DNA of 64,000 nt from Pseudaquabacterium terrae (GTDB lineage: Bacteria; Pseudomonadota; Gammaproteobacteria; Burkholderiales; Burkholderiaceae_C), in contig NZ_JABRWJ010000005.1 of the NCBI RefSeq assembly GCF_013266755.1, positions 310,001-374,000 of the forward strand. Reading direction: 5' to 3'. The notes beneath the pieces were generated by a model. The model saw nothing but the letters and a program-made list of their open reading frames with translations. It searched no databases and was not told where the DNA came from. Below are positions 56,513-63,666 of the stretch, piece after piece. The position numbers and the translations under genes were made by a program. The first letter of the stretch is position 1; each line of letters opens with the position of its first letter.

Positions 56513-57067
56513 TCAGCGCACCGTGTAGCCGCGGCCCTCGAGGCACGCGCTGCGGGCGCGCGCGTAGTCGGCGCGCCGCGCGGCATCGCCGCTGCCCTGG
56601 CCCGTGGCCGACGCGCTGGGATCGAAGCCGCTCTGGCTGGCCGCCCAGCGATGGCATTCGTAGTCGTCGCTCGCCTGTTGCGCCGAGGACTGGCCCTGGC
56701 GCGGATAGGTGTACTGCCGCGCAGGCGCCGGCTGCGCGGGCTCCTGCGTCGGCGCCGGCACGATGTCGTAGGCGCCGTCGTCGCGGACGCGGTAGTAGAC
56801 GCCCTGCGCGTGGTAGTAGGTGATGCCGCCGATCACGACCGCCGTGTAGACCGCCGGCAGCGTGTGCGCGTACCAGCCGTACCGGTACGGGTAGTAGGGA
56901 TAGCCGATGTGCCACTGCAGGCCGATCGAGTGATGGCGATGGCCATGCCAATGGCCGTGATGGCCGTGCCGGTGTCCACCGTGCCCGCCACCGGCGAAGG
57001 CGCCGGTCGACACCAGCAGCCCGGCGAGCAACCAGGCCAGGCCACGCAAGAGATGTGTCATCGCCAT
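56513..57067 (-). CDS. Exported His-rich protein with a C-terminal Cys-pair domain (DUF6515-like)
   Basis: A 184-residue exported protein: signal peptide (cleavage near AFAGG, residue 25), a histidine cluster (GHGGHRHGHHGHWHGHRHH, residues 28-46) able to bind metal, a Tyr/Trp-rich stretch, and a C-terminal module with YECHRWAASQSGFDP and ARSACLEGRGYTV. That module is shared with the lipoprotein encoded 7 nt upstream. Function is unknown; an envelope role is likely. ATG 57067 or 57061 could be the start. Confidence 0.8.
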   Translation of the reverse strand: MAMTHLLRGLAWLLAGLLVSTGAFAGGGHGGHRHGHHGHWHGHRHHSIGLQWHIGYPYYPYRYGWYAHTLPAVYTAVVIGGITYYHAQGVYYRVRDDGAYDIVPAPTQEPAQPAPARQYTYPRQGQSSAQQASDDYECHRWAASQSGFDPSASATGQGSGDAARRADYARARSACLEGRGYTVR

Positions 57068-57074
57068 GTCCTCG

Positions 57075-57671
57075 TCAGGCGGCGCGGTAGCCGCGCCCCT
57101 GCATGCAGGCCGACATCGCGCGCCGGAAGTTCTCGTGCGGCGCCGTCGCTGCGGCGACGGCGTTCTGGTGCGCCTGCTGCTGGCGCGCCTGCATGCGCTC
57201 GACCGACTGGGCCCGTGACTCCTGCGCGATCGCACCGAGGATCAGCCCGAAGACCGCGCCGATCGCCGCGTTCTCGCCGGCGTAGCGCGGGCGCGAGACC
57301 GCAGCGCCGAGCCACGCGCCGGTCAATGCGCCACCGACCACATCGGCGCCGTCACGCTGCGGCGGCAGCGGCTCGGGCGCGCGCGGCACGCGCAGCGGCG
57401 TCATGCCGGGATCGGCCCCCGTCTGCGCCGAGGCCCAGCGGTAGCACTCGTAGCGGTCGCGGTCCTGTTGCGGCTCGGCCTGGCCTTGCTCGGGGTAGAA
57501 GTACAGCGGGGGTGAGGCCACGGTGGTCGTGGCGGGCGGTGACGAGTAACCGTGATAGCCGCCGTGATAACCCCGGTGCGGGGCGACGACGCAGCCGCCG
57601 AGGGCGACCAGCAGCAGGCACGACACGAGCCGCTGGACGGCCGGCCGGGCAACGGAAGGGCGTGAGCTCAT
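57075..57671 (-). CDS. Glycine-zipper lipoprotein sharing a domain with its neighbour
   Basis: A 198-residue lipoprotein: signal peptide with lipobox LGGC (Cys near residue 27), a His/Tyr/Gly-rich stretch, a Cys-containing YECYRWASAQTGADP, a glycine-zipper membrane segment (GGALTGAWLGAAV and AAIGAVFGLILGAIA), and a C-terminal AMSACMQGRGYRAA. The zipper suggests oligomeric insertion in the outer membrane. The flanking Cys motifs match those of the downstream His-rich protein. ATG 57671 or 57680 could be the start. Confidence 0.82.
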   Translation of the reverse strand: MSSRPSVARPAVQRLVSCLLLVALGGCVVAPHRGYHGGYHGYSSPPATTTVASPPLYFYPEQGQAEPQQDRDRYECYRWASAQTGADPGMTPLRVPRAPEPLPPQRDGADVVGGALTGAWLGAAVSRPRYAGENAAIGAVFGLILGAIAQESRAQSVERMQARQQQAHQNAVAAATAPHENFRRAMSACMQGRGYRAA

Positions 57672-57693
57672 GGCAGCCATCCTGCAGCAACGT

Positions 57694-57717
57694 CGTCAAC
57701 CCCGCTTGGCGTTGACG
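57694..57717. promoter_or_regulatory. Inverted repeat upstream of the glycine-zipper lipoprotein gene
   Basis: CGTCAAC (57694-57700) and GTTGACG (57711-57717) are perfect 7-bp arms with a 10-base spacer, 23 bp upstream of the lipoprotein ATG. It could be a regulator-binding site or lie in the 5' leader. No regulator can be assigned. Confidence 0.35.
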
Positions 57718-57779
57718 TGAAACATTGCAAAGCTGGCAGTGCCTTTGCCACGCCCGGTGGCCCGGCAGTGTTTCAGGCA

Positions 57780-57856
57780 GTCAGCGCCGCCCGGCCGCCC
57801 GAAGGCGCTGACGCGCCCCCTCGGGGGGCAGCGAACGAAGTGAGCGTGGGGGCTCA
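57780..57856. repeat. GC-rich intergenic repeat (REP-like) with strong hairpins
   Basis: The stretch combines three inverted repeats: GTCAGCGCC (57780-57788) with GGCGCTGAC (57804-57812), GCCCCC-TC-GGGGGG (57815-57828) and TGAGC (57841-57845) with GCTCA (57852-57856). The core GGCAGCGAACGAAGTGAGCG resembles an element I recall as frequent in intergenic regions of Burkholderiales. It lies between the 5' end of the lipoprotein gene and the 3' end of the SRPBCC gene and includes the latter's stop codon. It may act as a terminator or mRNA stabiliser; family membership needs a genome search. Confidence 0.55.
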
Positions 57857-58345
57857 AGCAGCTTGCCGGCGCAGCTCGGGCATCACGTAACCGCGCTCCT
57901 CGATGTCGCGCTTGTCCTCGGCGGCGGCGGCCGACAGCTCCTTGCGTATCTGACTTTCCAGCAGCGGGCGCAGCAACGGGCCGATCACCGGCGGCAGCGG
58001 CAGGCGCACGGTCAGGTCGACGGCGGTGCCGGCGCGGCCCGCGCGTGCCTCGTCGCGAAAGCGCGCCTCGATCGAGCCGCCGGCGTTGAAGCCCTCGACC
58101 GAGGTGTCGACCAGACGGCCATCCGGATGGATGCGGCGCTCGAAGACATCGCGCTGCGCGATGCCGAGCAGCCTGACCACCTGCACGTAGCGCGCGCTGT
58201 CAGGCCCCTGCGACAGGATCTCGAAGCTCAGCTTCGGATGCACATTGGCGTGAATGTGGTGTTGCAGGTCGGCGAACTGCGCTTGCACGGCAGCGCGCGG
58301 TGCGGCGATCCATTCCTGGTGTTGGACTTCGACGAAGCGGGGCAT
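57854..58345 (-). CDS. SRPBCC family protein
   Basis: A 163-residue protein with an SRPBCC-like layout: N-terminal beta strand with EVQHQEWIAAPRAAVQAQFAD, a central basic strand region, and a long C-terminal helix (PLLRPLLESQIRKELSAAAA). It is not closely similar to the two SRPBCC domains at 20-22 kb. Ligand unknown. It diverges from the ECF sigma gene over about 170 bp. Confidence 0.75.
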   Translation of the reverse strand: MPRFVEVQHQEWIAAPRAAVQAQFADLQHHIHANVHPKLSFEILSQGPDSARYVQVVRLLGIAQRDVFERRIHPDGRLVDTSVEGFNAGGSIEARFRDEARAGRAGTAVDLTVRLPLPPVIGPLLRPLLESQIRKELSAAAAEDKRDIEERGYVMPELRRQAA

Positions 58346-58455
58346 GAACGGCTCCTTCGGATGGCGTCAATGTCCCGGTCTACGCGGGCGGGCCCTTGCC
58401 GGATGTTGCGAGCCGGTCCCGCGCGGCAACAACCCTCTGGATCGCAGGGTCGGCC

Positions 58456-58481
58456 TGATCCAGGCGGTCCCGCGCGCCGTA
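58456..58481 (+). promoter_or_regulatory. Candidate ECF-dependent promoter upstream of the sigma gene
   Basis: TGATCC (58456-58461) is followed after 16 bases by CGTA (58478-58481). TGATC at -35 is the element recognised by RpoE-ChrR type (ECF11-group) sigma factors, and the gene downstream encodes such a sigma factor with a cupin partner. Autoregulation through this site would fit the family. The -10 part is the less certain half. Confidence 0.5.
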
Positions 58482-58512
58482 GATCCCAACGAACCCCCAC
58501 CATCTCACTCCG

Positions 58513-59295
58513 ATGAGCTCGCTCGCCATCGCCTCCCCGGACTTCGATGCTGTTCGGCCCTGGCTGCCTCTGGCAAGATGCCGGCCGTCCGCGGTCGTCC
58601 GGCCGCTGCGCCTGGTTGCGATGCACCCTGCCCGTTCCGAACCGCTGCCGATGCCGCCGCCCGGCGGGGTGACCGTTGATCCGCGCCAGGCGCGTGACCG
58701 CCAGCTCGCCGGCTGGCTGCAGCAGGCGGCGCAGGGCGACGCCCAGGCCTTCGAATCCTTCTACGACGCGACGATCGTCTTCGCGCACGCCTTTGCGCGG
58801 CGGCTGCTGCGCGAGGCCGATGTCGACGACGTGATCGCCGACGCCTATTTCCAGGCCTGGCGCGAGGCCCCGCGCTTCGACGCCGCGCGCGGCAGCGCGG
58901 CGACCTGGCTGCTGACCCGCGTGCACAGCAGGGCCATCGACCTGCGCCGCCAGCAGCGGCACGACAGCGCTGCGCCCGCCCCCGACAGCGAGGACGACCC
59001 GCTCGCCCGCCAGGCTTCCGACCTGCCGGGGCCCGAAGACCTGCTGGCGCTGGCCGAGGCCGGCTCGCGGCTGTACCGCGCGCTCGCTGCGCTGTCGCCG
59101 CAGGAGCGCTGGGTGCTCGGGCTGGCGTACTTCCGCGAGCTGTCGCATGCCGCGACCGCGCAGGCCACCGGATTGCCGCTGGGCACCGTGAAATCGCTGC
59201 TGCTGCGGGCGCAGCAGAAACTGCGCGCGCTGATGGGCGTGGGGGGCGTGGAGGGCGTGGGGGGCGTGGGCACCGAAACCACCGGACACCGATGA
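58513..59295 (+). CDS. ECF sigma factor, RpoE-ChrR type
   Basis: An ECF sigma factor of up to 260 residues. Region 2 is at about 65-130 (AFESFYDATIVFAHAFARRL, VIADAYFQAWREAPRFD, ATWLLTRVHSRAIDLRRQQ) and region 4 at about 180-245 (LAALSPQERWVLGLAYFREL, GLPLGTVKSLLLRAQQKL). The partner cupin gene overlaps its stop (ATGA), the arrangement of the singlet-oxygen/organic-peroxide responsive RpoE-ChrR group. ATG 58513 and ATG 58621 are both possible starts; the first 60 residues are low-complexity and not family-like. A four-unit repeat lengthens the C-terminus. Confidence 0.88.
   Translation: MSSLAIASPDFDAVRPWLPLARCRPSAVVRPLRLVAMHPARSEPLPMPPPGGVTVDPRQARDRQLAGWLQQAAQGDAQAFESFYDATIVFAHAFARRLLREADVDDVIADAYFQAWREAPRFDAARGSAATWLLTRVHSRAIDLRRQQRHDSAAPAPDSEDDPLARQASDLPGPEDLLALAEAGSRLYRALAALSPQERWVLGLAYFRELSHAATAQATGLPLGTVKSLLLRAQQKLRALMGVGGVEGVGGVGTETTGHR
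59236..59271 (+). repeat. Four 9-nt tandem repeats in the sigma-factor C-terminus
   Basis: Four successive units of GGCGTGGRG (last unit ending GGC) encode GVG-GVE-GVG-GVG between the end of sigma region 4 and the stop codon. Copy-number change by slippage would keep the frame because the unit is 9 nt. Functional meaning is unknown. Confidence 0.8.
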
Positions 59296-59783
59296 TGGAC
59301 GATCGATCCTTCCCCGACGACGACAGCGCCGCCGTGCTGGACGCGGACATCGTCGACCTGCTCAACGACGCCGTCGCCGCGCCGCCGTCGCCGCTCGACC
59401 AGCTGAGCCTGCAACGCGTCAAACGCCGCGTGCTCGCGCGCATCGCCGAGGCGCAGACCACGCGCCACCTGACCGTGCGTGCCGACGAGGGCCAGTGGCA
59501 GCCCTTCGGCCCGGGCCTGACGATGAAGGTGCTGCACGAGTCGGGCGGCATCATGTCCTACCTCGTGCGGCTGGCGCCCGGTGCGGCGTTGCCGCCGCAC
59601 CGCCATCCGGTCGACGAGGAATGCCTGGTGCTCGAAGGCTCGCTGCGCGTCGGCGACCTCGTCGTCGGCCCCGGCGGCTTCCACCTCGGGCGCCAGGACG
59701 TGCTGCACATGCGCGTCGAGAGCGACAGCGGCGCGCTGATCTACCTGCGCGGCGCAGTGCCGGACAACTCGATGCTGATCTGA
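59292..59783 (+). CDS. ChrR-like cupin protein, probable anti-sigma partner
   Basis: A 163-residue protein. The C-terminal half is a cupin with metal ligands in PPHRHPVDEECLVLEGSL (His103, His105, Glu near 109) and a later GGFHLGRQDVLHM. The N-terminal 60 residues are helical, as in ChrR, but lack the His-x3-Cys-x2-Cys zinc motif of the ChrR anti-sigma domain. Start overlaps the sigma stop by 4 nt. A role as sensor/anti-sigma factor follows from gene pairing; the missing zinc site means that binding to sigma must differ or be weaker. Confidence 0.83.
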   Translation: MMDDRSFPDDDSAAVLDADIVDLLNDAVAAPPSPLDQLSLQRVKRRVLARIAEAQTTRHLTVRADEGQWQPFGPGLTMKVLHESGGIMSYLVRLAPGAALPPHRHPVDEECLVLEGSLRVGDLVVGPGGFHLGRQDVLHMRVESDSGALIYLRGAVPDNSMLI

Positions 59784-59796
59784 CGCCCGCTTCGGA

Positions 59797-59931
59797 TCAG
59801 CTCCACGCCAGGTCGCCGCAGAAGACGAAACGCCGCCCCTCGCGCACGAGCGCGACCGACACCGTCACGCACAGCTGCGCGCCCTGCAGCGACAGGTAGG
59901 GCCGCGTCACCTGCACCTGGCCCGGGGCCTC
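59797..59931 (-). pseudogene. Out-of-frame remnant of the EAL protein C-terminal domain
   Basis: In a frame different from the EAL gene, this stretch encodes EAPGQVQVTRPYLSLQGAQL and then CVTVSVALVREGRRFVFCGD-LAWS before a stop. It reads like the natural end of a sensory (PDC/Cache-like) C-terminal domain that follows EAL in some betaproteobacterial proteins. The EAL frame itself stops at 59907 after a short Arg/Ala-rich tail. A deletion with frameshift near 59931-59945 would explain both. Confidence 0.6.
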
Positions 59932-60863
59932 GGCCCCGCGGCCGCGGCCACCGAGCGCCCGGCCTCGATCAGGCTGCCGCCGTGGCCGATCGCATTCAGG
60001 TACGGCGCGATGCGCTCGCGATGGGCACGGCTGCTGTCGCCCGCGCGCCGCTCGAACTGCGACCAGGCGCTGACCAGCGGCCGCGACAAGCGCTCGGTGC
60101 CCTGCAGCTGCGGCATCGGGCGGCCGAAGCGGTAGCCCTGCACCAGGTCGACATCGCAGTCGAGCGCCACGTTGGCCTCGTCGGCAGTCTCGATGCCTTC
60201 CATCAGCACCAGCGCGCCGCACTGGTGCAGCAGCGAGACCATCTGCGCGATGACCCGCGCGACGCCGCCATCGAGCGCGCCGCGCTGCACCAGGCTGCGG
60301 TCGAGCTTGACGATGTCGGGCCGGATGCGCCAGACGCGGTCGAAATTCGAATGGCCGGCGCCGAAGTCGTCGAGCGCGAGCAGGCAGCCCGCTTCGCGCG
60401 CGGCCTGCCCGGCGCTCTCGAACGCGCTCGGATCGGCCACCGCGTCCTCGGTGACCTCGAGCACCAGCTGCTGCGGCGTCAGGCCGTGCTCATGCAGCGC
60501 GGTCGAGAGCTGCGCGATCACCGCCTCGCGCGCGCCGCGCAGGAAGGTGCCCGGCCGCAGGTTCGCGAACAGCCACTGCGCCCCCTGCGCCTGGCGGCCG
60601 AAATTGGCGACGTGCAGCTGCAGGCAGTCGGTATCGAGCCGCGCCTCGGCGGCGGCGCCGGTGGCCAGTGCCAGGGCCTGCAGCGGCGGCACCGCGTGGC
60701 CCTGCGCGTCGGTCGCGCGCAGCAGCGCTTCATGGCCGACGACGCGCCGATGAGACAGGCTGACGATCGGCTGGAACGCGCTGTTCAGGCGCAGGCCGCG
60801 GAGTTCGAGCGTGCGGGCTCCGACTGGGGGCGGCAACGTGGCAACGGCGGCGGTCAAGTTCAC
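59907..60863 (-). CDS. EAL domain c-di-GMP phosphodiesterase, probably truncated
   Basis: A 318-residue EAL protein. Active-site motifs are EALLR (45-49), an Asn in WLFANLRPG, EVTEDAV, DDFGAGHSNFDRV and VKLDRSLVQ, with a final QGYRFGRPM; all look intact, so c-di-GMP hydrolysis is plausible. After the EAL domain comes a helix (FERRAGDSSRAHRERIAPYL, GHGGSLIEAGRSVAAAAG) that should lead into a sensory domain, but the frame ends in PRPRARCR. The expected last part is present out of frame at 59797-59931. The start is GTG 60863, the least certain boundary. Confidence 0.82.
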   Translation of the reverse strand: MNLTAAVATLPPPVGARTLELRGLRLNSAFQPIVSLSHRRVVGHEALLRATDAQGHAVPPLQALALATGAAAEARLDTDCLQLHVANFGRQAQGAQWLFANLRPGTFLRGAREAVIAQLSTALHEHGLTPQQLVLEVTEDAVADPSAFESAGQAAREAGCLLALDDFGAGHSNFDRVWRIRPDIVKLDRSLVQRGALDGGVARVIAQMVSLLHQCGALVLMEGIETADEANVALDCDVDLVQGYRFGRPMPQLQGTERLSRPLVSAWSQFERRAGDSSRAHRERIAPYLNAIGHGGSLIEAGRSVAAAAGPRPRARCR

Positions 60864-61048
60864 TCCTCGTGGGCACGGCGCACCACTTCGGCGCCGCGGC
60901 CCCCCTCTTCGCAAGCGGCGTGCCGCGCATCTGGCGCCTGCCGGCGCCGTCTCGCGACAAGCGGCGGCGTTTCGTCGCCCGGCTGCGGCGCCGCGACCCC
61001 CCGCTGCGCAGACTGCGGCCACTTCCACCCCCTGCAAGAGGTCCGCGC

Positions 61049-61708
61049 ATGAACACCCCGCTCCCATCCCGCCTGTCGACGCTCGCCGCCGCGCTGCTGC
61101 TCGGCGCCACGCTGCTCGCACCGCTGGCGCCCGCGCACGCCGCCGACACCGCCGCCTACGTCGCCGCGCTGAACGAATTCCTGCGCGGCAACGAAGGCGC
61201 CGAAGCGGCGATCGACGCCGCGGCCGAGCAATTCAACAAGCTCTCGCAGGCCGAGCCGAACGACCCGGTGCTGCGCGCCTACGCCGGCGCGTCGACCTCG
61301 ATGCGTGCACGCACGACGCTGCTGCCGTGGAAGAAGATGGGCCACGCCGAGGACGGCCTGGCGCAGATCGACAAGGCGCTGGCACTGCTGACGCCGCAGC
61401 ACGACGCGCCCGGCTACCGCGGCGTGCCGGCGAGCCTGGAGACGCGCTTCACCGCTGCCGGCACCTTCCTCGCGCTGCCGTCGATGTTCAACCGCCAGGC
61501 ACGCGGCGCGAAGCTGCTCGACGAGGTCGCGAAGAGCCCGCTGCTCGACGGCTCGCCGCTGCCCTTCAAGGCCGCCGTGTGGCTGCGCGCCGGGCAGGAA
61601 GCCGCGAAGGGGCAGAACGCGGCCGAAGCGCGGCAGTGGTTCGAGAAGGTGGTGGCCAGTGGCGCGCCGCAGGCGGCGGCCGCTCAAGCCAAGCTGAAGG
61701 AGCTGTGA
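61049..61708 (+). CDS. Exported helical-repeat protein of a Lol-like operon
   Basis: A 219-residue protein with a signal peptide (cleavage after AHA, residue 31) and an all-helical body with TPR-like spacing (DTAAYVAALNEFLRGNEGAE, GLAQIDKALALLTPQ, EARQWFEKVVASGAPQAAA). The specific family is not recognised. ATG 61049 follows AAGAGG. The stop overlaps the ATPase start by one base (TGATG), so it is probably a periplasmic accessory of the export system. Confidence 0.82.
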   Translation: MNTPLPSRLSTLAAALLLGATLLAPLAPAHAADTAAYVAALNEFLRGNEGAEAAIDAAAEQFNKLSQAEPNDPVLRAYAGASTSMRARTTLLPWKKMGHAEDGLAQIDKALALLTPQHDAPGYRGVPASLETRFTAAGTFLALPSMFNRQARGAKLLDEVAKSPLLDGSPLPFKAAVWLRAGQEAAKGQNAAEARQWFEKVVASGAPQAAAAQAKLKEL

Positions 61709-62376
61709 TGGACGCGCTCTCACTGCGCGGCGTGCACAAGACCTACCGGCTCGGCGAGCACGTCGTGCCGGCGCTGCAAGGCGTCGATTTCGGCCTGGCG
61801 CCGGGCGAGATGCTGGCGCTGACCGGGCCGTCGGGCAGCGGCAAGAGCACGATCCTGAACCTCGCCGGCCTGATCGACACGCCCGACCAGGGCGAGATCC
61901 TGCTGCGCGGCGAACCGGTCGCCAGCCTCTCGGGCAACGCCGCGACGCTGCTGCGCCGCGACGCGATCGGCTTCGTCTTCCAGAGCTTCAACCTGGTGCC
62001 GGTGATGACGGTGGCCGAGAACGTCGACTACCCGCTGTTCATCGCCGGCGTGCCGGCGGCCGAGCGGCGCGAGCGCGTCGCGGCGATGCTGCGCGCGGTC
62101 GGCCTGCACGAGCATGCGAAGCACCGGCCCGATGCGCTGTCGGGTGGCCAGCGCCAGCGCGTGGCGATCGCCCGCGCGCTGGTCAAGCGCCCGGCGCTGG
62201 TGATCGCCGACGAGCCGACCGCCAGCCTCGATTCGCAGACCGCCGACCAGGTGCTGGCGCTGATGCGCGAGCAGGGCCACGCGCACGGCGCGGCCTTTCT
62301 CGTCGCGACCCATGACGCGCGGCTGCTCGGCCGCTGCGATCGCGTGATAGCCCTGCTCGATGGGAGGATCCAATGA
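61708..62376 (+). CDS. LolD/MacB-type ABC transporter ATPase
   Basis: A 222-residue ATPase with Walker A GPSGSGKS, Q-loop FVFQSFNLVPVMTVAENV, signature LSGGQRQR, Walker B LVIADEPTASLD and the switch His in VATHDARL. This is the type VII ABC class (LolD, MacB, FtsE) that drives mechanotransmission rather than pore transport. It overlaps the preceding gene by one base and the permease gene by four. Confidence 0.93.
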   Translation: MDALSLRGVHKTYRLGEHVVPALQGVDFGLAPGEMLALTGPSGSGKSTILNLAGLIDTPDQGEILLRGEPVASLSGNAATLLRRDAIGFVFQSFNLVPVMTVAENVDYPLFIAGVPAAERRERVAAMLRAVGLHEHAKHRPDALSGGQRQRVAIARALVKRPALVIADEPTASLDSQTADQVLALMREQGHAHGAAFLVATHDARLLGRCDRVIALLDGRIQ

Positions 62377-63656
62377 GCGTTCACCAACCGCTGTCCGCGG
62401 GCACGCTGCCGATCGGCGCGGCCAACCACGGCACGTCCTTCGCGTTCTGGCCATGGCTGAAGTTCGCCTGGCTCAACACCCTGCGCAACCGCCGCCGCTC
62501 GGCCGTCACGGTGACGATCGCCGCGCTCGGCACCGCGGCGATCCTGCTCGCCGGCGGCTTTGCGCTCTACACCTATCAGGGCCTCGCGCAATCGTCGGCG
62601 CGCTCGACCGGCCACCTGATCATCGGCAAGCCCGAGCAGTTCTCGAAGGACGAGGACACGCCGCTGCAGCACGGGCTGGACAACGTCGCCGCGCTGAGGG
62701 CCAAGCTGCTGGTCGACGACCGCGTGCGCCAGGTGCTGCCGAAGATCGAGTTCTCGGGGCTGATCAGCAACGGCGACAAGTCCACCGTGATGATGGCCGC
62801 CGGCATCGACCCGGACGCCGAGTTCGCGGTCAAGGGCCCGTTCCTGAAAATCCACGCCGGCCAGGTGCTCGCCAGCGGCGAGACCCTGCGCGTGATGCTC
62901 GGCGAGGGCCTCGCGCGCAGCCTGAAGGCGACGCCGGGCAGCAGCCTGACGCTGCTGGCCAGCACCACCGACGGCGCGCTGAACGCGCTCGACGTGACGG
63001 TCGCCGGCGTCTTCTCGACCGGCATCTCGGACATCGACAAGCGCCTGGTCTACACCGACATCGCCACCGCGCAGAAGCTGCTGGTCACGCAGCGCGTGTC
63101 GAGCCTCGGCGTGTTCCTCGACCGCATGGAATCGACCGAGCCGACGCAGGCGCGGCTGCGCGGCGCCCTGCCGCAGCTCGAGGTGCGCACCTGGATCGAC
63201 CAGGCGAGCTTCTACCGCAGCGTCAAGGAGCTCTACAACCGCATCTTCGGCGCGCTCGGCCTGATCATCGGCGTGATCGTGGTCTTCGTCGTCACCAATG
63301 CGATGGCGATGGCGATCATCGAGCGCACCCGCGAGATCGGCACCTTGCGCGCGGTCGGCACGCTGCCCTCGCAGCTGGTGCGTGGCTTCGCGCTCGAAGG
63401 TTTGCTGCTCGGCGGTGCCGGGGCGCTGGTCGGTGCGTTGATCGCGCTGGGCGTCGCGATCGCGCTGCTGGTGTTCCCGGTGCAGATGCCGCCGCCGCCC
63501 GGGCGCAACGTCGGCTACCCGCTGCAGGTGGCGATCGACGCGCCGCTGTACCTCGGCACGCTGGCGGCGATGGTGCTGCTGGCGACGATCGCCTCGGCGC
63601 TGGTCGCGCGGCGCACGGTCAACAAGCCGATCGTCGATGCGCTGGCCCATGTCTGA
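62373..63656 (+). CDS. FtsX-type ABC permease (LolC/E-MacB family)
   Basis: A 427-residue permease. One transmembrane helix lies near residue 40-70 (TIAALGTAAILLAGGFALYT), then a large periplasmic domain (about 70-280), then three helices in the C-terminal FtsX domain (GLIIGVIVVFVVTNAMAMAI, EIGTLRAVGT, LVGALIALGVAIALLVF). One MacB/LolE-like topology unit is present, so a homodimer is expected. The start overlaps the ATPase stop as ATGA. With the LolA-like gene next door, extraction of a lipid or lipoprotein from the inner membrane is likely. Confidence 0.9.
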   Translation: MSVHQPLSAGTLPIGAANHGTSFAFWPWLKFAWLNTLRNRRRSAVTVTIAALGTAAILLAGGFALYTYQGLAQSSARSTGHLIIGKPEQFSKDEDTPLQHGLDNVAALRAKLLVDDRVRQVLPKIEFSGLISNGDKSTVMMAAGIDPDAEFAVKGPFLKIHAGQVLASGETLRVMLGEGLARSLKATPGSSLTLLASTTDGALNALDVTVAGVFSTGISDIDKRLVYTDIATAQKLLVTQRVSSLGVFLDRMESTEPTQARLRGALPQLEVRTWIDQASFYRSVKELYNRIFGALGLIIGVIVVFVVTNAMAMAIIERTREIGTLRAVGTLPSQLVRGFALEGLLLGGAGALVGALIALGVAIALLVFPVQMPPPPGRNVGYPLQVAIDAPLYLGTLAAMVLLATIASALVARRTVNKPIVDALAHV

Positions 63657-63666
63657 AGGATTCATC

